Assembly (NCBI RefSeq): GCF_002307475.1
Contig: NZ_NTMH01000024.1
Span: 22,566-86,565, forward strand
Length of the DNA stretch: 64,000 nt
Origin: Pantoea allii
GTDB lineage: Bacteria; Pseudomonadota; Gammaproteobacteria; Enterobacterales; Enterobacteriaceae
Reading direction: 5' to 3'
Below are positions 8,250-18,311 of the stretch, piece by piece. The stretch's first letter is position 1. Each line of letters begins with the position of its first letter. The notes below the pieces were generated by a model that saw nothing but the letters and a program-made list of their open reading frames with translations, made no database searches and had not been told where the DNA came from. The translations under genes and the position numbers were made by a program.

Positions 8250-11178
8250 AGTCTGGACCATCTATGGCGGTGACATGTGGCGGCAGGTGTTCAACGGTGT
8301 GGTGACCATTATCGGTTCAGACACCTATGACACGCTGAAACGCATTGTCGGCCTGTTTGGGGTGCTGGGTGTGATGGCCAGCTTTGTTAAATCGCGAAAT
8401 CCGATGGTGTTCCTGCAGTGGTTTGGCGTGTTCTTTCTCATTACGTCGGTGCTGCTCGTGCCAAAACGCAGCGTGCAGATTCATGACATTACCGATCCGG
8501 CCGCCGTCTATGAGGTCGATAATGTGCCAGCCGGACTGGCCGCTATCGCAGGGCTGACGACCGCACCGGGATTTGCCGTTGCTCAGTTGTATGATTACAG
8601 CCTTGCGCGGCCTGACTCACTCACCTACACCAAGACCGGCATGCTCTTTGGCTCCCAGATTGTTGCGCAGTCGTCCGATTTCCGGACGCTCAATCCGGAT
8701 CTGGCGCAGTTGCTTCCCGATTACGTCGAGAACTGTGTGATTGGCGATATTATGCTGAACAACAAATACACGGTTAACGACCTGTTGCACAGCAGCGACC
8801 CTCTGACACTTATCACCAGTCAGCCGAGTCCGTTGCGCGGGCTTTACCAGAATACGGGCAACGGGAAGGTGTTTGTGACCTGTCAGCAGGCTGCTGCGTC
8901 CATCAAAACACTGGTGAGCCGGGATATCGTGCCTGGTGCTGATACCCTTCACTCTGTTGCAACCCGTCTTTTCGGGAACAAAGTGAACGCGGATTCCATG
9001 CTGATCAATGCGATGAACGACAGTTACGGTTTCTTCTATTCCGGCGGGCTCACGGCATCGCAGATCATGCGCAATAACATCACTAATGCGGCTATCCGTG
9101 ACGGCTGGAAAGGATTTGCGGCGCGTTCCTCCGATACGTCGAACCTGCTGAATCTCGCGACAGAATCAAGCCTGACCAAGCAGCGTATCAGTTGGGGGGC
9201 GGGCGGCGTAATCGCCACGCGGACGCTGCCGATGTTCCAGTCACTGATGATGCTGATTCTGATAGCACTGTTTCCGCTTGTTATTGTGCTGTCGCTGGTT
9301 AACCACAGCATATTCGGCCTTAACACGTTGAAGATGTATGCAGGCGGGTTTCTGTACTTTCAGATGTGGCCAGTCATGTTTGCCGTACTCAATTCACTGG
9401 CCAACTTCTATCTGCAGACGAAAACTGGTGCGACACCGCTGGTACTGGCCAATATGGATCAGGTGGCGCTTCAGCATTCAGATGCTGCCAACATCGCAGG
9501 CTACCTCAGCATGTCGATACCGGTATTGTCATTCTTTCTGACAAAGGGTGCGGCTTCCATTGCCTCGCAGGCGGTAGGTGGGGTACTGAGTTCAGCAGCA
9601 TTCACAACGAGCGGTCAGGCTTCAACGACCGCAGACGGCAACTGGTCCTTTAACAATATGTCGATGGATAACGTGAATGCCAACAAGTTTGATACCAATA
9701 TGGCGCAGCGGTCCGGCCAGCAGTCGTTCCAGACCAGCAATGGTGCCACACATACTCAGACGGCTGACGGGCATAACGTTTATGACACCAGTGGTGCCAT
9801 TTCAAATCTGCCGGTGAATCTTAAACTGAGTTCTCTGGCAAGCAGCGGCTTCTCCGAGCAGTCTCGACAGGCACAGCAGGAAGCCCAGACGGCACTGGAT
9901 GGTTACAATCACAGCGTAACCAGCGGTTATCAGCAGATGCAGCAGTTAAGCCATCAGAGTGGTGCGAGTGACTCAATGACGCAGGGAAGTGATAACAGCG
10001 TGGCTTCTAACGTTTCACGTGGAGCCAGCCAGATGCAGTCAGCCGTTGAAAGTTATGCGAAGTCACACAACATTTCACAGCAAGAGGCCTATAACAAACT
10101 CATGGACATCACCAACCAGGGAAGCGCTGGTGCGGGTGGCAAAATTTACGGTAAATATGATTCGGGTGACATGTTCGCGACCAAACTGGGTAAATGGGCA
10201 ACGGGCCTGAGTGGTGGTGGTGAAGTGAACCTGAACGCCGACTGGAGACACTCTTCTGGCAGCTCACATGGCACACAGGACAGCCATGCAGAGGGGCATG
10301 ACTACCGTAACGACAGGAACAGCCAGGATGCGAAAGAATTTCGTCAGGGTATGGACATGGTCACATCTACCCGCCTGAGCGAGTCTGGAAGCCATACTAA
10401 CAACGAGTCAGATTCAAAAGTGCAACAGTTTGCAGCCACGCTTAATGATGCGAAAAGTCAGTATCACCAGTATACGGACAGCAGTACCCGTAGTCAGGAA
10501 TTCAGCCGTATGGCCACGCTGGCTCAGAACCAGAGCGCAAGTTTGGACGCCAATTACAATCAGGAGTTTGTGGACTGGACTACGGCTAAGTACGGAAGCG
10601 ATGCACAGCACGTACTGACCAACGTCAACACAGCTCAGGCAGCCGCCACCGAGTTCATGAAAGAACGTCTGGAACCTGAAATCATGCAGAATTATGCTGG
10701 CAGAACGGAGCAGGTTGCAGCTCAGCCTCTAACACCTTCAGGCTCTCTTGAGGCTTCAGGAAATAATGGCAGCGGCGGTAACACGATTCATGGGCGTTCA
10801 GAAAGAAATGTTGTTGGCGGGCGGGAGGCTGGGACGTCTCTAATCAGCGGCGATTATCAGGCTGGTGTAGACCGTATCAACCAACAAGCTGGTTCTTTGA
10901 GTGGTCCTCAAAATATTGCTGATAAGCTTGCAGACAGAAACTTTGAGAATACGGGAAAAATTGGACAAATTGACGGAGAAATAAGCAAAAATAAAAGCAC
11001 TGTTCAGGCATCCAGTGATATACTCAGAAATGAGCATCAGGGTGCTGTGAAAAGCCAACAAATCGGTCGTGCTGAAGAAGAAATTAGCCAAGCAAAGCCC
11101 AAGATTGACGATGCGCAATCTGAATATTTAAAACGTAAAATAGAAGAACTTAGAGCATCGAACAAGCGTGCTTCTTAA
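8242..11178 (+). CDS. traG: TraG, mating-pair stabilisation and entry-exclusion protein
   Basis: The start is ATG 8242 inside the traH end (MTEVWTIYGGDMW is the usual TraG N-terminus). 978 aa versus 938 in F. The N-terminal half carries several membrane spans (about 23-45, 50-72, 360-385, 400-425 and 450-475). The C-terminal half is a long Gln/Ser-rich periplasmic region. In F the N-terminus serves pilus assembly, and the C-terminal part stabilises mating pairs and recognises recipient TraS. From about 10780 the base composition turns clearly AT-rich and codon use changes, which continues into the next gene and points to exchange of the specificity region. Confidence 0.92.
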   Translation: MTEVWTIYGGDMWRQVFNGVVTIIGSDTYDTLKRIVGLFGVLGVMASFVKSRNPMVFLQWFGVFFLITSVLLVPKRSVQIHDITDPAAVYEVDNVPAGLAAIAGLTTAPGFAVAQLYDYSLARPDSLTYTKTGMLFGSQIVAQSSDFRTLNPDLAQLLPDYVENCVIGDIMLNNKYTVNDLLHSSDPLTLITSQPSPLRGLYQNTGNGKVFVTCQQAAASIKTLVSRDIVPGADTLHSVATRLFGNKVNADSMLINAMNDSYGFFYSGGLTASQIMRNNITNAAIRDGWKGFAARSSDTSNLLNLATESSLTKQRISWGAGGVIATRTLPMFQSLMMLILIALFPLVIVLSLVNHSIFGLNTLKMYAGGFLYFQMWPVMFAVLNSLANFYLQTKTGATPLVLANMDQVALQHSDAANIAGYLSMSIPVLSFFLTKGAASIASQAVGGVLSSAAFTTSGQASTTADGNWSFNNMSMDNVNANKFDTNMAQRSGQQSFQTSNGATHTQTADGHNVYDTSGAISNLPVNLKLSSLASSGFSEQSRQAQQEAQTALDGYNHSVTSGYQQMQQLSHQSGASDSMTQGSDNSVASNVSRGASQMQSAVESYAKSHNISQQEAYNKLMDITNQGSAGAGGKIYGKYDSGDMFATKLGKWATGLSGGGEVNLNADWRHSSGSSHGTQDSHAEGHDYRNDRNSQDAKEFRQGMDMVTSTRLSESGSHTNNESDSKVQQFAATLNDAKSQYHQYTDSSTRSQEFSRMATLAQNQSASLDANYNQEFVDWTTAKYGSDAQHVLTNVNTAQAAATEFMKERLEPEIMQNYAGRTEQVAAQPLTPSGSLEASGNNGSGGNTIHGRSERNVVGGREAGTSLISGDYQAGVDRINQQAGSLSGPQNIADKLADRNFENTGKIGQIDGEISKNKSTVQASSDILRNEHQGAVKSQQIGRAEEEISQAKPKIDDAQSEYLKRKIEELRASNKRAS

Positions 11179-11202
11179 AAGTTTGAACAGGTGGGGTGTA
11201 AG

Positions 11203-11772
11203 ATGAGTAATTTAACCGTTGCAGATGTTAATTCAGATGTAGAGATGCTGATGAGTAGTTTCAGCTCGGGTGATCGATTGCTTCCTTCTTCATCTCACCT
11301 GTTTAAAATAAGTTTAGCAGTTCCATCATTTGCATTCGCTCTCAGTTTGGTTGGGGACGCTCTGGGTTATCTTTCTTTGGCTCGCGAGCAGCATTCAATC
11401 ATAGGGTATTACTATTATATTCTGAGTGACGGTTGGGCAGTTCTTCTTCCGACCTTTATTTTAGGGTTGTTTTTTGCATTTATGGTATATAACAACCTTA
11501 TGACATATATGGCTGTTCCTAAAAATGTTCGTGAAAAATCCGTCATTTTGTTGCACTTAAAGAAGATAGTTCAAAGAACAATTGCAGTTTTTGCATTTCT
11601 AATGTTCGTTGCGGCCTTGGCTTCAAGTTATGTATCTTGGGCTGTACTTACTATCCCAGTATTAATGATGGTGCTTTTTTTCTCTGTTAACATTATCGTC
11701 AGTTCAGAAATAAATCGTTTGGGCGCAGGCGTTGCACTCGAAAAAGTCAGTGCATTGCTGAAGAAGATCTAA
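11203..11772 (+). CDS. TraS-like entry-exclusion membrane protein (by position)
   Basis: 189 aa from ATG 11203, preceded by GGTGGGG; a GTG at 11191 is possible but would lie within the ribosome site. Four hydrophobic spans (about 38-58, 75-98, 125-145 and 150-170). It lies between traG and traT, which is the traS position. TraS proteins are poorly conserved inner-membrane proteins that block entry of a cognate plasmid. The gene is markedly more AT-rich than traH or traD and matches the altered traG 3' end. The function is inferred from context only. Confidence 0.65.
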   Translation: MSNLTVADVNSDVEMLMSSFSSGDRLLPSSSHLFKISLAVPSFAFALSLVGDALGYLSLAREQHSIIGYYYYILSDGWAVLLPTFILGLFFAFMVYNNLMTYMAVPKNVREKSVILLHLKKIVQRTIAVFAFLMFVAALASSYVSWAVLTIPVLMMVLFFSVNIIVSSEINRLGAGVALEKVSALLKKI

Positions 11773-12090
11773 GTCTGATGTGACCTGCTCTAAACACATT
11801 TTCAATAGCTTTTTCCTTTTAAACCGGGCGCCCGCCCGGTTGGTTTTATTTCTAAAGTACAAATCTGTTATTTTTACTATTAAGTTTGATTTAAGTCATG
11901 AGAACATTTCTTGATTAAAACCCCATTACATCCTCACAATGCTCTGCATAATTATAAGCAAGCAGATGTTCTTTAAATAAAACCAATGTCACCTGCCTCT
12001 GAATAAAGTAAGTGACAGGACTAAAAAAACTCCTCTGGGAAATTCTGTCGGGCATTCATGCTCATTTTTTCGTTTAACAAGGATACTGAA
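11773..12090 (+). other. Intergenic region between traS-like gene and traT
   Basis: 318 bp without a convincing gene. It holds the GC-rich hairpin at 11822-11841 and is AT-rich from 11850 to about 12000, where a traT promoter is likely (several TATTAT/TTATTT-like stretches, none decisive). The end (12079-12083, AAGGA) is the traT ribosome site. Confidence 0.6.
11822..11848 (+). terminator. Probable intrinsic terminator after the traS-like gene
   Basis: A perfect 9-bp inverted repeat, AACCGGGCG / CGCCCGGTT, with a 2-base spacer is followed by GGTTTTA. It lies 50 bp after the stop of the traS-like gene. The T-run is short, so termination may be partial, leaving traT with its own promoter. Confidence 0.6.
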
Positions 12091-12825
12091 ATGAAAAAGC
12101 GTTCCCTCTTTGTGGCGGCGATTGCTGCTGCATGTCTTGTGCTGTCCGGGTGTGGTGCGATGAGTACCGCGATCAAAAAAAGAAATCTTGATGTAAAAAC
12201 GCAAATGAGTCAGACAGTCTGGCTTGATCCGTCAAGTAATAAAACCGTTTGGCTGCAGGTACGCAATACTTCAGATAAAGATATGGGCGACCTGTACGGC
12301 CTTATAGGGCAGGATGTTCAGGCGAAAGGCTATACCCTCACTTCAAGCCCGGATGCAGCCAACTACTGGATTCAGGTCAACGTACTGAAAGCAGATAAAA
12401 TGGATTTGCGGGCAGCGCAGGGATTCCTGAACAGCGGTTATGAAGGTGGCGCAGCTGGCGCAGCACTGGGGGCCGGCATCACAGCTTATAACGGTAACTC
12501 AGGCGGCGCTGTCCTGGGGGCTGGCCTTGCCGCAGGATTGATTGGTATGGCCGCAGATGCGATGGTAGAAGACGTTAACTACACAATGGTAACCGACCTA
12601 CAGATTTCAGAGCGCAGTAAAGCGGCTGTCACCACCGATAACGTAGCTGCTCTTCGACAGGGTACATCTGGCATCAAATTGCAGACCAGCAGCGAACAGG
12701 GTGACCGAATGAAATATCAGACGCGTGTGGTTTCAAACGCCAACAAGGTAAACCTTAAATTCGATGAAGCCAAACCTGTACTCGAAGCCCAACTGGCAAA
12801 ATCTGTCGCAGGTATCCTGCCTTAA
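12091..12825 (+). CDS. traT: TraT, surface-exclusion / complement-resistance lipoprotein
   Basis: 244 aa, the length of F TraT. ATG 12091 is preferred (AAGGA upstream) over an upstream in-frame ATG at 12058. The lipoprotein signal peptide ends in the lipobox [22 protein letters not shown] and the glycine-rich hydrophobic segment [12 protein letters not shown] near the middle are typical of TraT. It forms an abundant outer-membrane oligomer that reduces mating-pair formation with cells already carrying the plasmid and can raise serum resistance. Confidence 0.95.
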   Translation: MKKRSLFVAAIAAACLVLSGCGAMSTAIKKRNLDVKTQMSQTVWLDPSSNKTVWLQVRNTSDKDMGDLYGLIGQDVQAKGYTLTSSPDAANYWIQVNVLKADKMDLRAAQGFLNSGYEGGAAGAALGAGITAYNGNSGGAVLGAGLAAGLIGMAADAMVEDVNYTMVTDLQISERSKAAVTTDNVAALRQGTSGIKLQTSSEQGDRMKYQTRVVSNANKVNLKFDEAKPVLEAQLAKSVAGILP

Positions 12826-13153
12826 CCTGAGTACCTGTATAGCATTGCTGAGTTCTTTCAGTGTGTTTAAGCGCCGACACTGAGAACTCTGCAAAAAGAC
12901 ACGAAACAGGCATACGCCCGAGGAAAATAACAGACCTTCTTTCCTGGCAACCGGGTGTATGCCGCCCCTTCTGATGACATTCCTGAATTAAAGCATCCGT
13001 GTTTTGTAACGGTGCGTTCGTGCCGCATGGCTGAACTGGTGACATTTCGCCTCCTCGCGCCGGTTCAACGGCCCCGGCGTCTGCGGCGGGCGCTGCATAC
13101 TCTCAATTTCACCGACGTGTCCTGACTCTCATATCCCTTAACAAGGAGCTTTT
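12826..13153. other. Intergenic region after traT
   Basis: 328 bp without a supported gene. It contains an imperfect 11-bp inverted repeat, GCATACGCCCG (12910-12920) with CGGGTGTATGC (12952-12962), that could fold into a long hairpin downstream of traT. AAGGAG at 13142 is the ribosome site of the next gene. Confidence 0.5.
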
Positions 13154-13516
13154 ATGCTGCAATTTAATGGCGTTCTACGCACGGCTGTAACCTGGTTTAC
13201 CCTTTTCCTCGCCTGGAGCGCATTGGTTTTATGGCATTTTGGCATGCAACTGCATCAGTACATCATGTCTGACAGCACCCTGTTTGCATATGAACTGGCC
13301 GTGCGCACGGCGCAAAGTGACATGATGCCGCAGGGGATGATCCCTTTCCTGATGGTACTGCTGACACTTACGGCCGGTGCCGTTTTGTCTGTTCTGACGC
13401 TGCTCGGCTGGAATCTGATCCTGTTCGCCTGCTGCCTGCCTGTTATGGCGGGGGAATGGCTGCTCAGACGCACTGGATTAATCCGCTCTGAGTCTACAGC
13501 CTCTGTTGAAAGATAA
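13154..13516 (+). CDS. Small membrane protein of unknown function
   Basis: 120 aa, not recognised. Three hydrophobic stretches: about 9-30, 62-82 and 86-104. The start ATG 13154 follows AAGGAG at good spacing. It is placed between traT and the autotransporter gene and is followed by a GC-rich hairpin (13542-13562), so it may form its own short unit. No counterpart in F. Confidence 0.55.
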   Translation: MLQFNGVLRTAVTWFTLFLAWSALVLWHFGMQLHQYIMSDSTLFAYELAVRTAQSDMMPQGMIPFLMVLLTLTAGAVLSVLTLLGWNLILFACCLPVMAGEWLLRRTGLIRSESTASVER

Positions 13517-13541
13517 ATTTTGCACTCAGAGAAAGGGTGGC

Positions 13542-13562
13542 GGGTCCGTTCGCAGCGGACCC
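13542..13562 (+). terminator. GC-rich hairpin after the small membrane gene
   Basis: GGGTCCG / CGGACCC form a 7-bp stem around TTCGCAG, extended by flanking GGTGG / CCACC. No T-run follows, so this may be an mRNA-stabilising hairpin or a weak terminator between the small membrane gene and the autotransporter gene. Confidence 0.35.
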
Positions 13563-13597
13563 ACCTGTAGCCTCATCAGTCATTTACGAGAATCTCA

Positions 13598-15631
13598 ATG
13601 AAGGCCACATACTTTAAAATAGCACTGATCATCATCAGTGCCGTAAGCTTTTGCGCGCATGCTGCCAACACTGTCGGTCCCGGTTACACCAGCACGCTTA
13701 TCACGGGTGACGGTAATTCTGTGACCGGCACCCCTGACTGCTGTCAGAACTTTCAAATTGATATTTATGGCGTTAATAATGATTTAAAAAACTCCTATGC
13801 CACCACCGTCTTCGGAGACACCAACCTCACAGACGGTTCAGATATGTCGATTTTCGGGCAGAGCAACAGCATCACCGGAGGCTACGGCAACATATTCGGG
13901 GATGGGAACAATGCCAAAACCGGAACCCGGCAGTTCGTCAATATCTTCGGTAATGGCTCATCACTGAGCGGGAACGGAGATAATATCTTTGGTACTGCTT
14001 CATCCATTACCGGGAATAACTCAACCATCACCGGGAATGGCAATAACTCCAGCGGTGATGAAAACAACACCACTGGTTACAGCAATACTATCTCCGGCAA
14101 CCAGATCAACGTTTTCGGCTCGTCGAACAAGGTCACTGCCTCACCCTTTTCAAACGTTACCGGCAACGGAAATACCTTAGAGACGGGCCCGTACGCTATC
14201 ACGCTGGGTGACGGGAATACCAACACCGGTGGAGACACGGACTCTGGCGGTATTGAGATTGGTTCAGGAAACACCCTGAAAAATGCGCTGAACGGAACCG
14301 TTATCGGCAACGGTTCCAGCGCAACGGGGGCTAACAGCCTCGTCTTTGGCTCGGGCGCACAGGCCTCAAACGGTGGGACATCTGTGGGATACGGTTCCGT
14401 TTCCTCACAGGGAGACGAGGTGTCTTTTGGCAGTCAGAACGTCCAGCGACGTCTGACGCATATTGCTGCAGGGACAGCGGGTACGGATGCCAGTAACGTC
14501 AGACAAATGCAGGACGGTGATGCGGCAACGCTCAGCAGCGCCAGAGGCTATACGGACACACGGGAAACCGCCATCAACAACCGTACTGACGGACTGATTG
14601 CGACGGAGCAGCAGGCCCGTTCTGCAGGGGATGCCTCGACACTCAACAGTGCGGAAACCTTTACCACAAACCGTGAACAGGCGATCAACACCCGTACTGA
14701 CAGCATGATGGCCTCTGAGCAGCAGGCCCGACAGGACGGAGATGCCTCTACGCTGTCTAGTGCGAAAGCCTACACAGATTCCAGAGAGCAGGTTCTCAAC
14801 AGCAAAATGCAGTCTTACTCCGCTTCGCAGCAGAGTGCGCGTCTCTCAGGAGAGGCAGATACGCTGGCCAAATCGGGCAATTATACGGACCGTCAGACAG
14901 CGGCGGCGATTGGCGCGTCAAACAGCTATACCGATGCGAGAGAGCTGGCAATCAACAGCAGGACTGACGGGCTTGTTGCTGATGAAAAATCACAGCGCAT
15001 TCTGGGTGAGGCACAAACCCTCACCTCAGCAAACAGCTATACCGACACGCGCGAGCGTGCCATCAGCACCCGGACCGACACCCTGTTTTCACAAGAAAGA
15101 ACGGCGCGTACTCAGGGCGAACAGCGCATGCTGCAGAGTGCAAACTCCTACACTGACCAGCGGGAAGTGGCGGCAAATCAGTACACCGACAGTGCGATGT
15201 CGGATGAACGGCAGGCCCGTACACAGGGTGATGCACGCGTGCTCAGCAGCGCAAACGGCTATACCGACCAGCGTGAGAGCGCCATTCTGCTGCATACCGA
15301 CAGCGCGCTTTCTGCAGAAAGGCAGGCAAGGGATGACGGTGACCGGCGAACGCTGAGCAGTGCAAACACCTACACAGACAGCAAAGTGCATCAGCTTTCA
15401 CGCCGGGCCAATGCGGGCATAGCTTCCGCGATGGCCATGTCGGGTATTCCTTATCTGATCAACTCTGTAGACAACAGCTTCGGTATGGCATTCGGCACAT
15501 ACCGGGACGAGCAGGCCATTGCTGCCGGCTACCAGCGTCGTCTGGCCGCTCAGGTAAGCGCGCGCGTGAGTCTTACCTGGGATACCGGACAGGGTGCGGG
15601 CATGACTGCCGGCATGGCTATGGGCTGGTGA
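13598..15631 (+). CDS. YadA-type trimeric autotransporter adhesin
   Basis: 677 aa. The signal peptide ends in CAHA (about residue 23). The head (about 25-280) is built from short Gly-Asn repeats (GDGN, GNGN, FGSG types) resembling a YadA/Hia left-handed beta-roll. The neck is near QRRLTHIAAGT. The stalk has about seven 37-residue units of the form TLSSA.YTD.REAINTRTD..EQQAR. The C-terminal anchor from about 600 on (RANAGIASAMAMSGIP, SVDNSFGMAFGTY) is the YadA membrane-anchor domain. The product is an outer-membrane trimeric adhesin. It sits between traT and traD in the same orientation as the tra genes, so it may be co-expressed with transfer and promote cell contact. Confidence 0.88.
   Translation: MKATYFKIALIIISAVSFCAHAANTVGPGYTSTLITGDGNSVTGTPDCCQNFQIDIYGVNNDLKNSYATTVFGDTNLTDGSDMSIFGQSNSITGGYGNIFGDGNNAKTGTRQFVNIFGNGSSLSGNGDNIFGTASSITGNNSTITGNGNNSSGDENNTTGYSNTISGNQINVFGSSNKVTASPFSNVTGNGNTLETGPYAITLGDGNTNTGGDTDSGGIEIGSGNTLKNALNGTVIGNGSSATGANSLVFGSGAQASNGGTSVGYGSVSSQGDEVSFGSQNVQRRLTHIAAGTAGTDASNVRQMQDGDAATLSSARGYTDTRETAINNRTDGLIATEQQARSAGDASTLNSAETFTTNREQAINTRTDSMMASEQQARQDGDASTLSSAKAYTDSREQVLNSKMQSYSASQQSARLSGEADTLAKSGNYTDRQTAAAIGASNSYTDARELAINSRTDGLVADEKSQRILGEAQTLTSANSYTDTRERAISTRTDTLFSQERTARTQGEQRMLQSANSYTDQREVAANQYTDSAMSDERQARTQGDARVLSSANGYTDQRESAILLHTDSALSAERQARDDGDRRTLSSANTYTDSKVHQLSRRANAGIASAMAMSGIPYLINSVDNSFGMAFGTYRDEQAIAAGYQRRLAAQVSARVSLTWDTGQGAGMTAGMAMGW
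14515..15385 (+). repeat. 111-bp tandem repeats encoding the adhesin stalk
   Basis: About seven in-frame units of about 37 codons plus a partial one, each with the pattern TLSSA.(S/G)YTD.RE..I..RTD....E...AR..GD. The fourth unit is longer by about 15 codons and contains two YTD motifs. Such coiled-coil repeats can gain or lose units by recombination, changing stalk length. Confidence 0.75.
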
Positions 15632-15779
15632 TCTCATAATTTCCAGTAAAGCACGGGCCTTCGTCACTTCCATGTCTCAACAGGCCTTACTGGCTGCATA
15701 AACCGCTTTTCATCTGAATCATCACTGACCCGACTGCATCCCTGCGCAGGGATTTCTGACGCCTCAAACGGAGCCATTC

Positions 15780-18311
15780 ATGAGTTTTACGCCTAAAAAC
15801 CTTACCCAGGGTGGCCAGATTATGGCTTACCGCCTGCGTATGTTCGCGCAGGTGAGTAACTGGATTTTCCACTGGATGTTACTGCTGTTTATTGCCTCTA
15901 CGGCGCTGCTTTTCTGGCTGACTACGCCCGATGACGTGATGCGAAATGGCTTCTGGTACTGGGCTGCATGGCCGACGCATTCGCTGATGGGACTCAGTCC
16001 TGCCAGCGCTACCGCGACCTGGGACATTACCTGGCACTGCGGAGACGGTACGCAACTGTGTAAGGTTAAAATGACGCCAGACCAGTTGCTCTCCGATGCC
16101 TGGATGCAGGGGATGGGTAATGCCTTTCTGGCCAGCCTCCGTTTTGTGGCCACGATCTGCGGTACCACAGCATGCCTGCTTTACTGCCTGATTGCCTGGT
16201 ATGTGGGGTACAAAGGCAAAAAAGAAACAGAGGATGAGTTTATATCCGGAATGGAGCTTACGGATAACCTCAAAGTTATTAACCAGCTGCTGAAAAAGGC
16301 CGGGGAAAAGTCGGATCTACAGGTGGCCGGGCTGCACATGGTCCGCAATGCCGAGATCATGAATTACCTGATTCACGGAACCGTCAACGTCGGGAAATCC
16401 ACCATTATCCGCTGGCTGCTTGATTACATCCGCAAGCGGGGTGACCGCGCCATCATTTACGACTCGGGCGGTACGTTTGTCGAAACGCACTACGACGAAC
16501 GCGTGGACAAAATCCTGAACACGCATGACAGACGCTGCGAAAACTGGGTGCTGTGGCGTGAAGGCCGCGAGGTCGTGGATTACGAGAACATGACGGCCGC
16601 GCTGATGCCGGTTGAGGGCGACTCGGACCCGTTCTGGGTGTCCTCATCACGGACCATCTTCAGTGATACGGCCATGCAGTTTGCATCTGACCCGAATCGC
16701 AACATTGAAAAATTCCTGAAAACCCTGCTGTCCATTGACCTGAAAAGTCTGCGCGAATTCCTGAAAAACACGCCCTCCGCCAACCTGGTGGAGGAGAAAA
16801 TTGAAAAAACCGCCATCTCGATACGCTCGGTTCTGACCAACTACGCCAAGTCGCTGCGTTACCTGCAGGGGCTCGACAAGGAGGGTAAACCCGAGTTCAG
16901 CATCCGGGAATGGATGACAGAGAAGCAGTATGACAACAGCTGGCTGTTTATTTCCACCACGGCCCGTCACCGTAAATCTGTCCGACCGCTGATAACGATG
17001 TGGCTTTCGCTGGCCACGCTGTTTATTCAGAGCATGGGCGAGGACAGCAAGCGACGGGTGTGGATTATCGGCGATGAAATTCTGGGCCTGCAGAAACTCC
17101 CGGATCTGGGCGAAACACTGGCCGAGGGCCGTAAGTTTGGTGCCTGTTTTGTACTGGGTATTCAGAATATGCCCCAGCTGATTAACGTCTACGGGCGCGA
17201 GATGGCCAAGTCCATTTTTGACCTGCTGAACACGCGCTTTTACGGCCGTTCACCCAGCGCCGAGGTGGCAAAGATGATCGAGGAGGACCTGGGCCATCAG
17301 CGCCGGCGCGAAGCCCGTGAGCAGAACAGCTTTGGCCTAGCGCAGGAGCGTGATGGTATTTCCATCAGCAAGGACAAAGTCAGGGAACCGGTTGTTGATT
17401 ACGACCAGATCATGAAGCTGCCCAACCTGCGCTTTTACGTGCGTATGCCGGGCGAGTATCCGGTAGTGAAGCTCAGCCTGAAGTACCGCGAACAGAAGAA
17501 ATATCATCCTGCGCTCATCGAGCGTGACTTCAAAGACAACCTCAGTCCTGAGCTGGAAAAAATCATCAGCCAGAACGAGCGTGACGCTGTCGGGCTGGGG
17601 CTGCGCTTTCCGACCGGCGATGAAATCCTGGAGGGAACCACACACCCGCCGCTGGCATCCGTTGCTGCTGAGTCAGGGGCGGAAGTCAGGCAGCCTGCAC
17701 CTGTTGCCGCCAGCGTCACGCCTCCGCCTCCGCCTGCACCGGAGCAACACCCAGTACGCGTCCCTCAAAAAGCCCCGTCAGCGGAACCTGCTGAGATTCT
17801 GGCTGGAAGTCTGCTGCCTGATAACGTCCGGGCATTTCCCGGTCGTGGAGCAGCAGCTTCACGATCTGCACCGGCTGTAAGGCCCGTCGCCCGTCCTGAG
17901 CCTGACGTGCCGGCAGAAAAAACCGCACCAGTACCGGCAGCAAAAGTAGTTGCCGCGCCCGTACCCCCTAAACCACCGGTCAAAACGACCAGTGCGCTCG
18001 ACATCCTGGCTCGCCGGGCAAATCTGCCTGCCAACACGGATGACTCCGAGACGGCTGAGGAGGGTACGCAGGGCGAAGCGCCAGAGCTGAACATGGTGGC
18101 GGAAAAAGATGATGCAGGGCAGCTCACTGTGCAGACGGCGGGACACAGTAAAGGCGTGCATGACAGCCGGGAGGAAGCCTACGCGGACCAGTACCGGCAG
18201 GCAAACTACCGCATGGCTGACGATGAAAAAAACATCCTGCGCCACCGTGAAGATTACGAGGCCTGGCAGGAAATGGGCGACCATCATGACCACGGAGATT
18301 ATGAGCGATGA
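15780..18311 (+). CDS. traD: TraD, type IV coupling protein
   Basis: 843 aa; F TraD is 717, and the excess is in the C-terminal tail. The N-terminus MSFTPKNLTQGGQI matches the F family. Two membrane spans (about 28-48 and 120-142) enclose a periplasmic loop. Walker A HGTVNVGKST lies near residue 199 and Walker B RRVWIIGDE near 425. From about 620 on the tail is Pro/Ala-rich and ends acidic/His-rich (DHHDHGDYER), the part expected to dock TraM and the relaxosome. TraD pumps the T-strand/TraI complex into the T4SS. Its stop overlaps the traI start (ATGA). Confidence 0.95.
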   Translation: MSFTPKNLTQGGQIMAYRLRMFAQVSNWIFHWMLLLFIASTALLFWLTTPDDVMRNGFWYWAAWPTHSLMGLSPASATATWDITWHCGDGTQLCKVKMTPDQLLSDAWMQGMGNAFLASLRFVATICGTTACLLYCLIAWYVGYKGKKETEDEFISGMELTDNLKVINQLLKKAGEKSDLQVAGLHMVRNAEIMNYLIHGTVNVGKSTIIRWLLDYIRKRGDRAIIYDSGGTFVETHYDERVDKILNTHDRRCENWVLWREGREVVDYENMTAALMPVEGDSDPFWVSSSRTIFSDTAMQFASDPNRNIEKFLKTLLSIDLKSLREFLKNTPSANLVEEKIEKTAISIRSVLTNYAKSLRYLQGLDKEGKPEFSIREWMTEKQYDNSWLFISTTARHRKSVRPLITMWLSLATLFIQSMGEDSKRRVWIIGDEILGLQKLPDLGETLAEGRKFGACFVLGIQNMPQLINVYGREMAKSIFDLLNTRFYGRSPSAEVAKMIEEDLGHQRRREAREQNSFGLAQERDGISISKDKVREPVVDYDQIMKLPNLRFYVRMPGEYPVVKLSLKYREQKKYHPALIERDFKDNLSPELEKIISQNERDAVGLGLRFPTGDEILEGTTHPPLASVAAESGAEVRQPAPVAASVTPPPPPAPEQHPVRVPQKAPSAEPAEILAGSLLPDNVRAFPGRGAAASRSAPAVRPVARPEPDVPAEKTAPVPAAKVVAAPVPPKPPVKTTSALDILARRANLPANTDDSETAEEGTQGEAPELNMVAEKDDAGQLTVQTAGHSKGVHDSREEAYADQYRQANYRMADDEKNILRHREDYEAWQEMGDHHDHGDYER

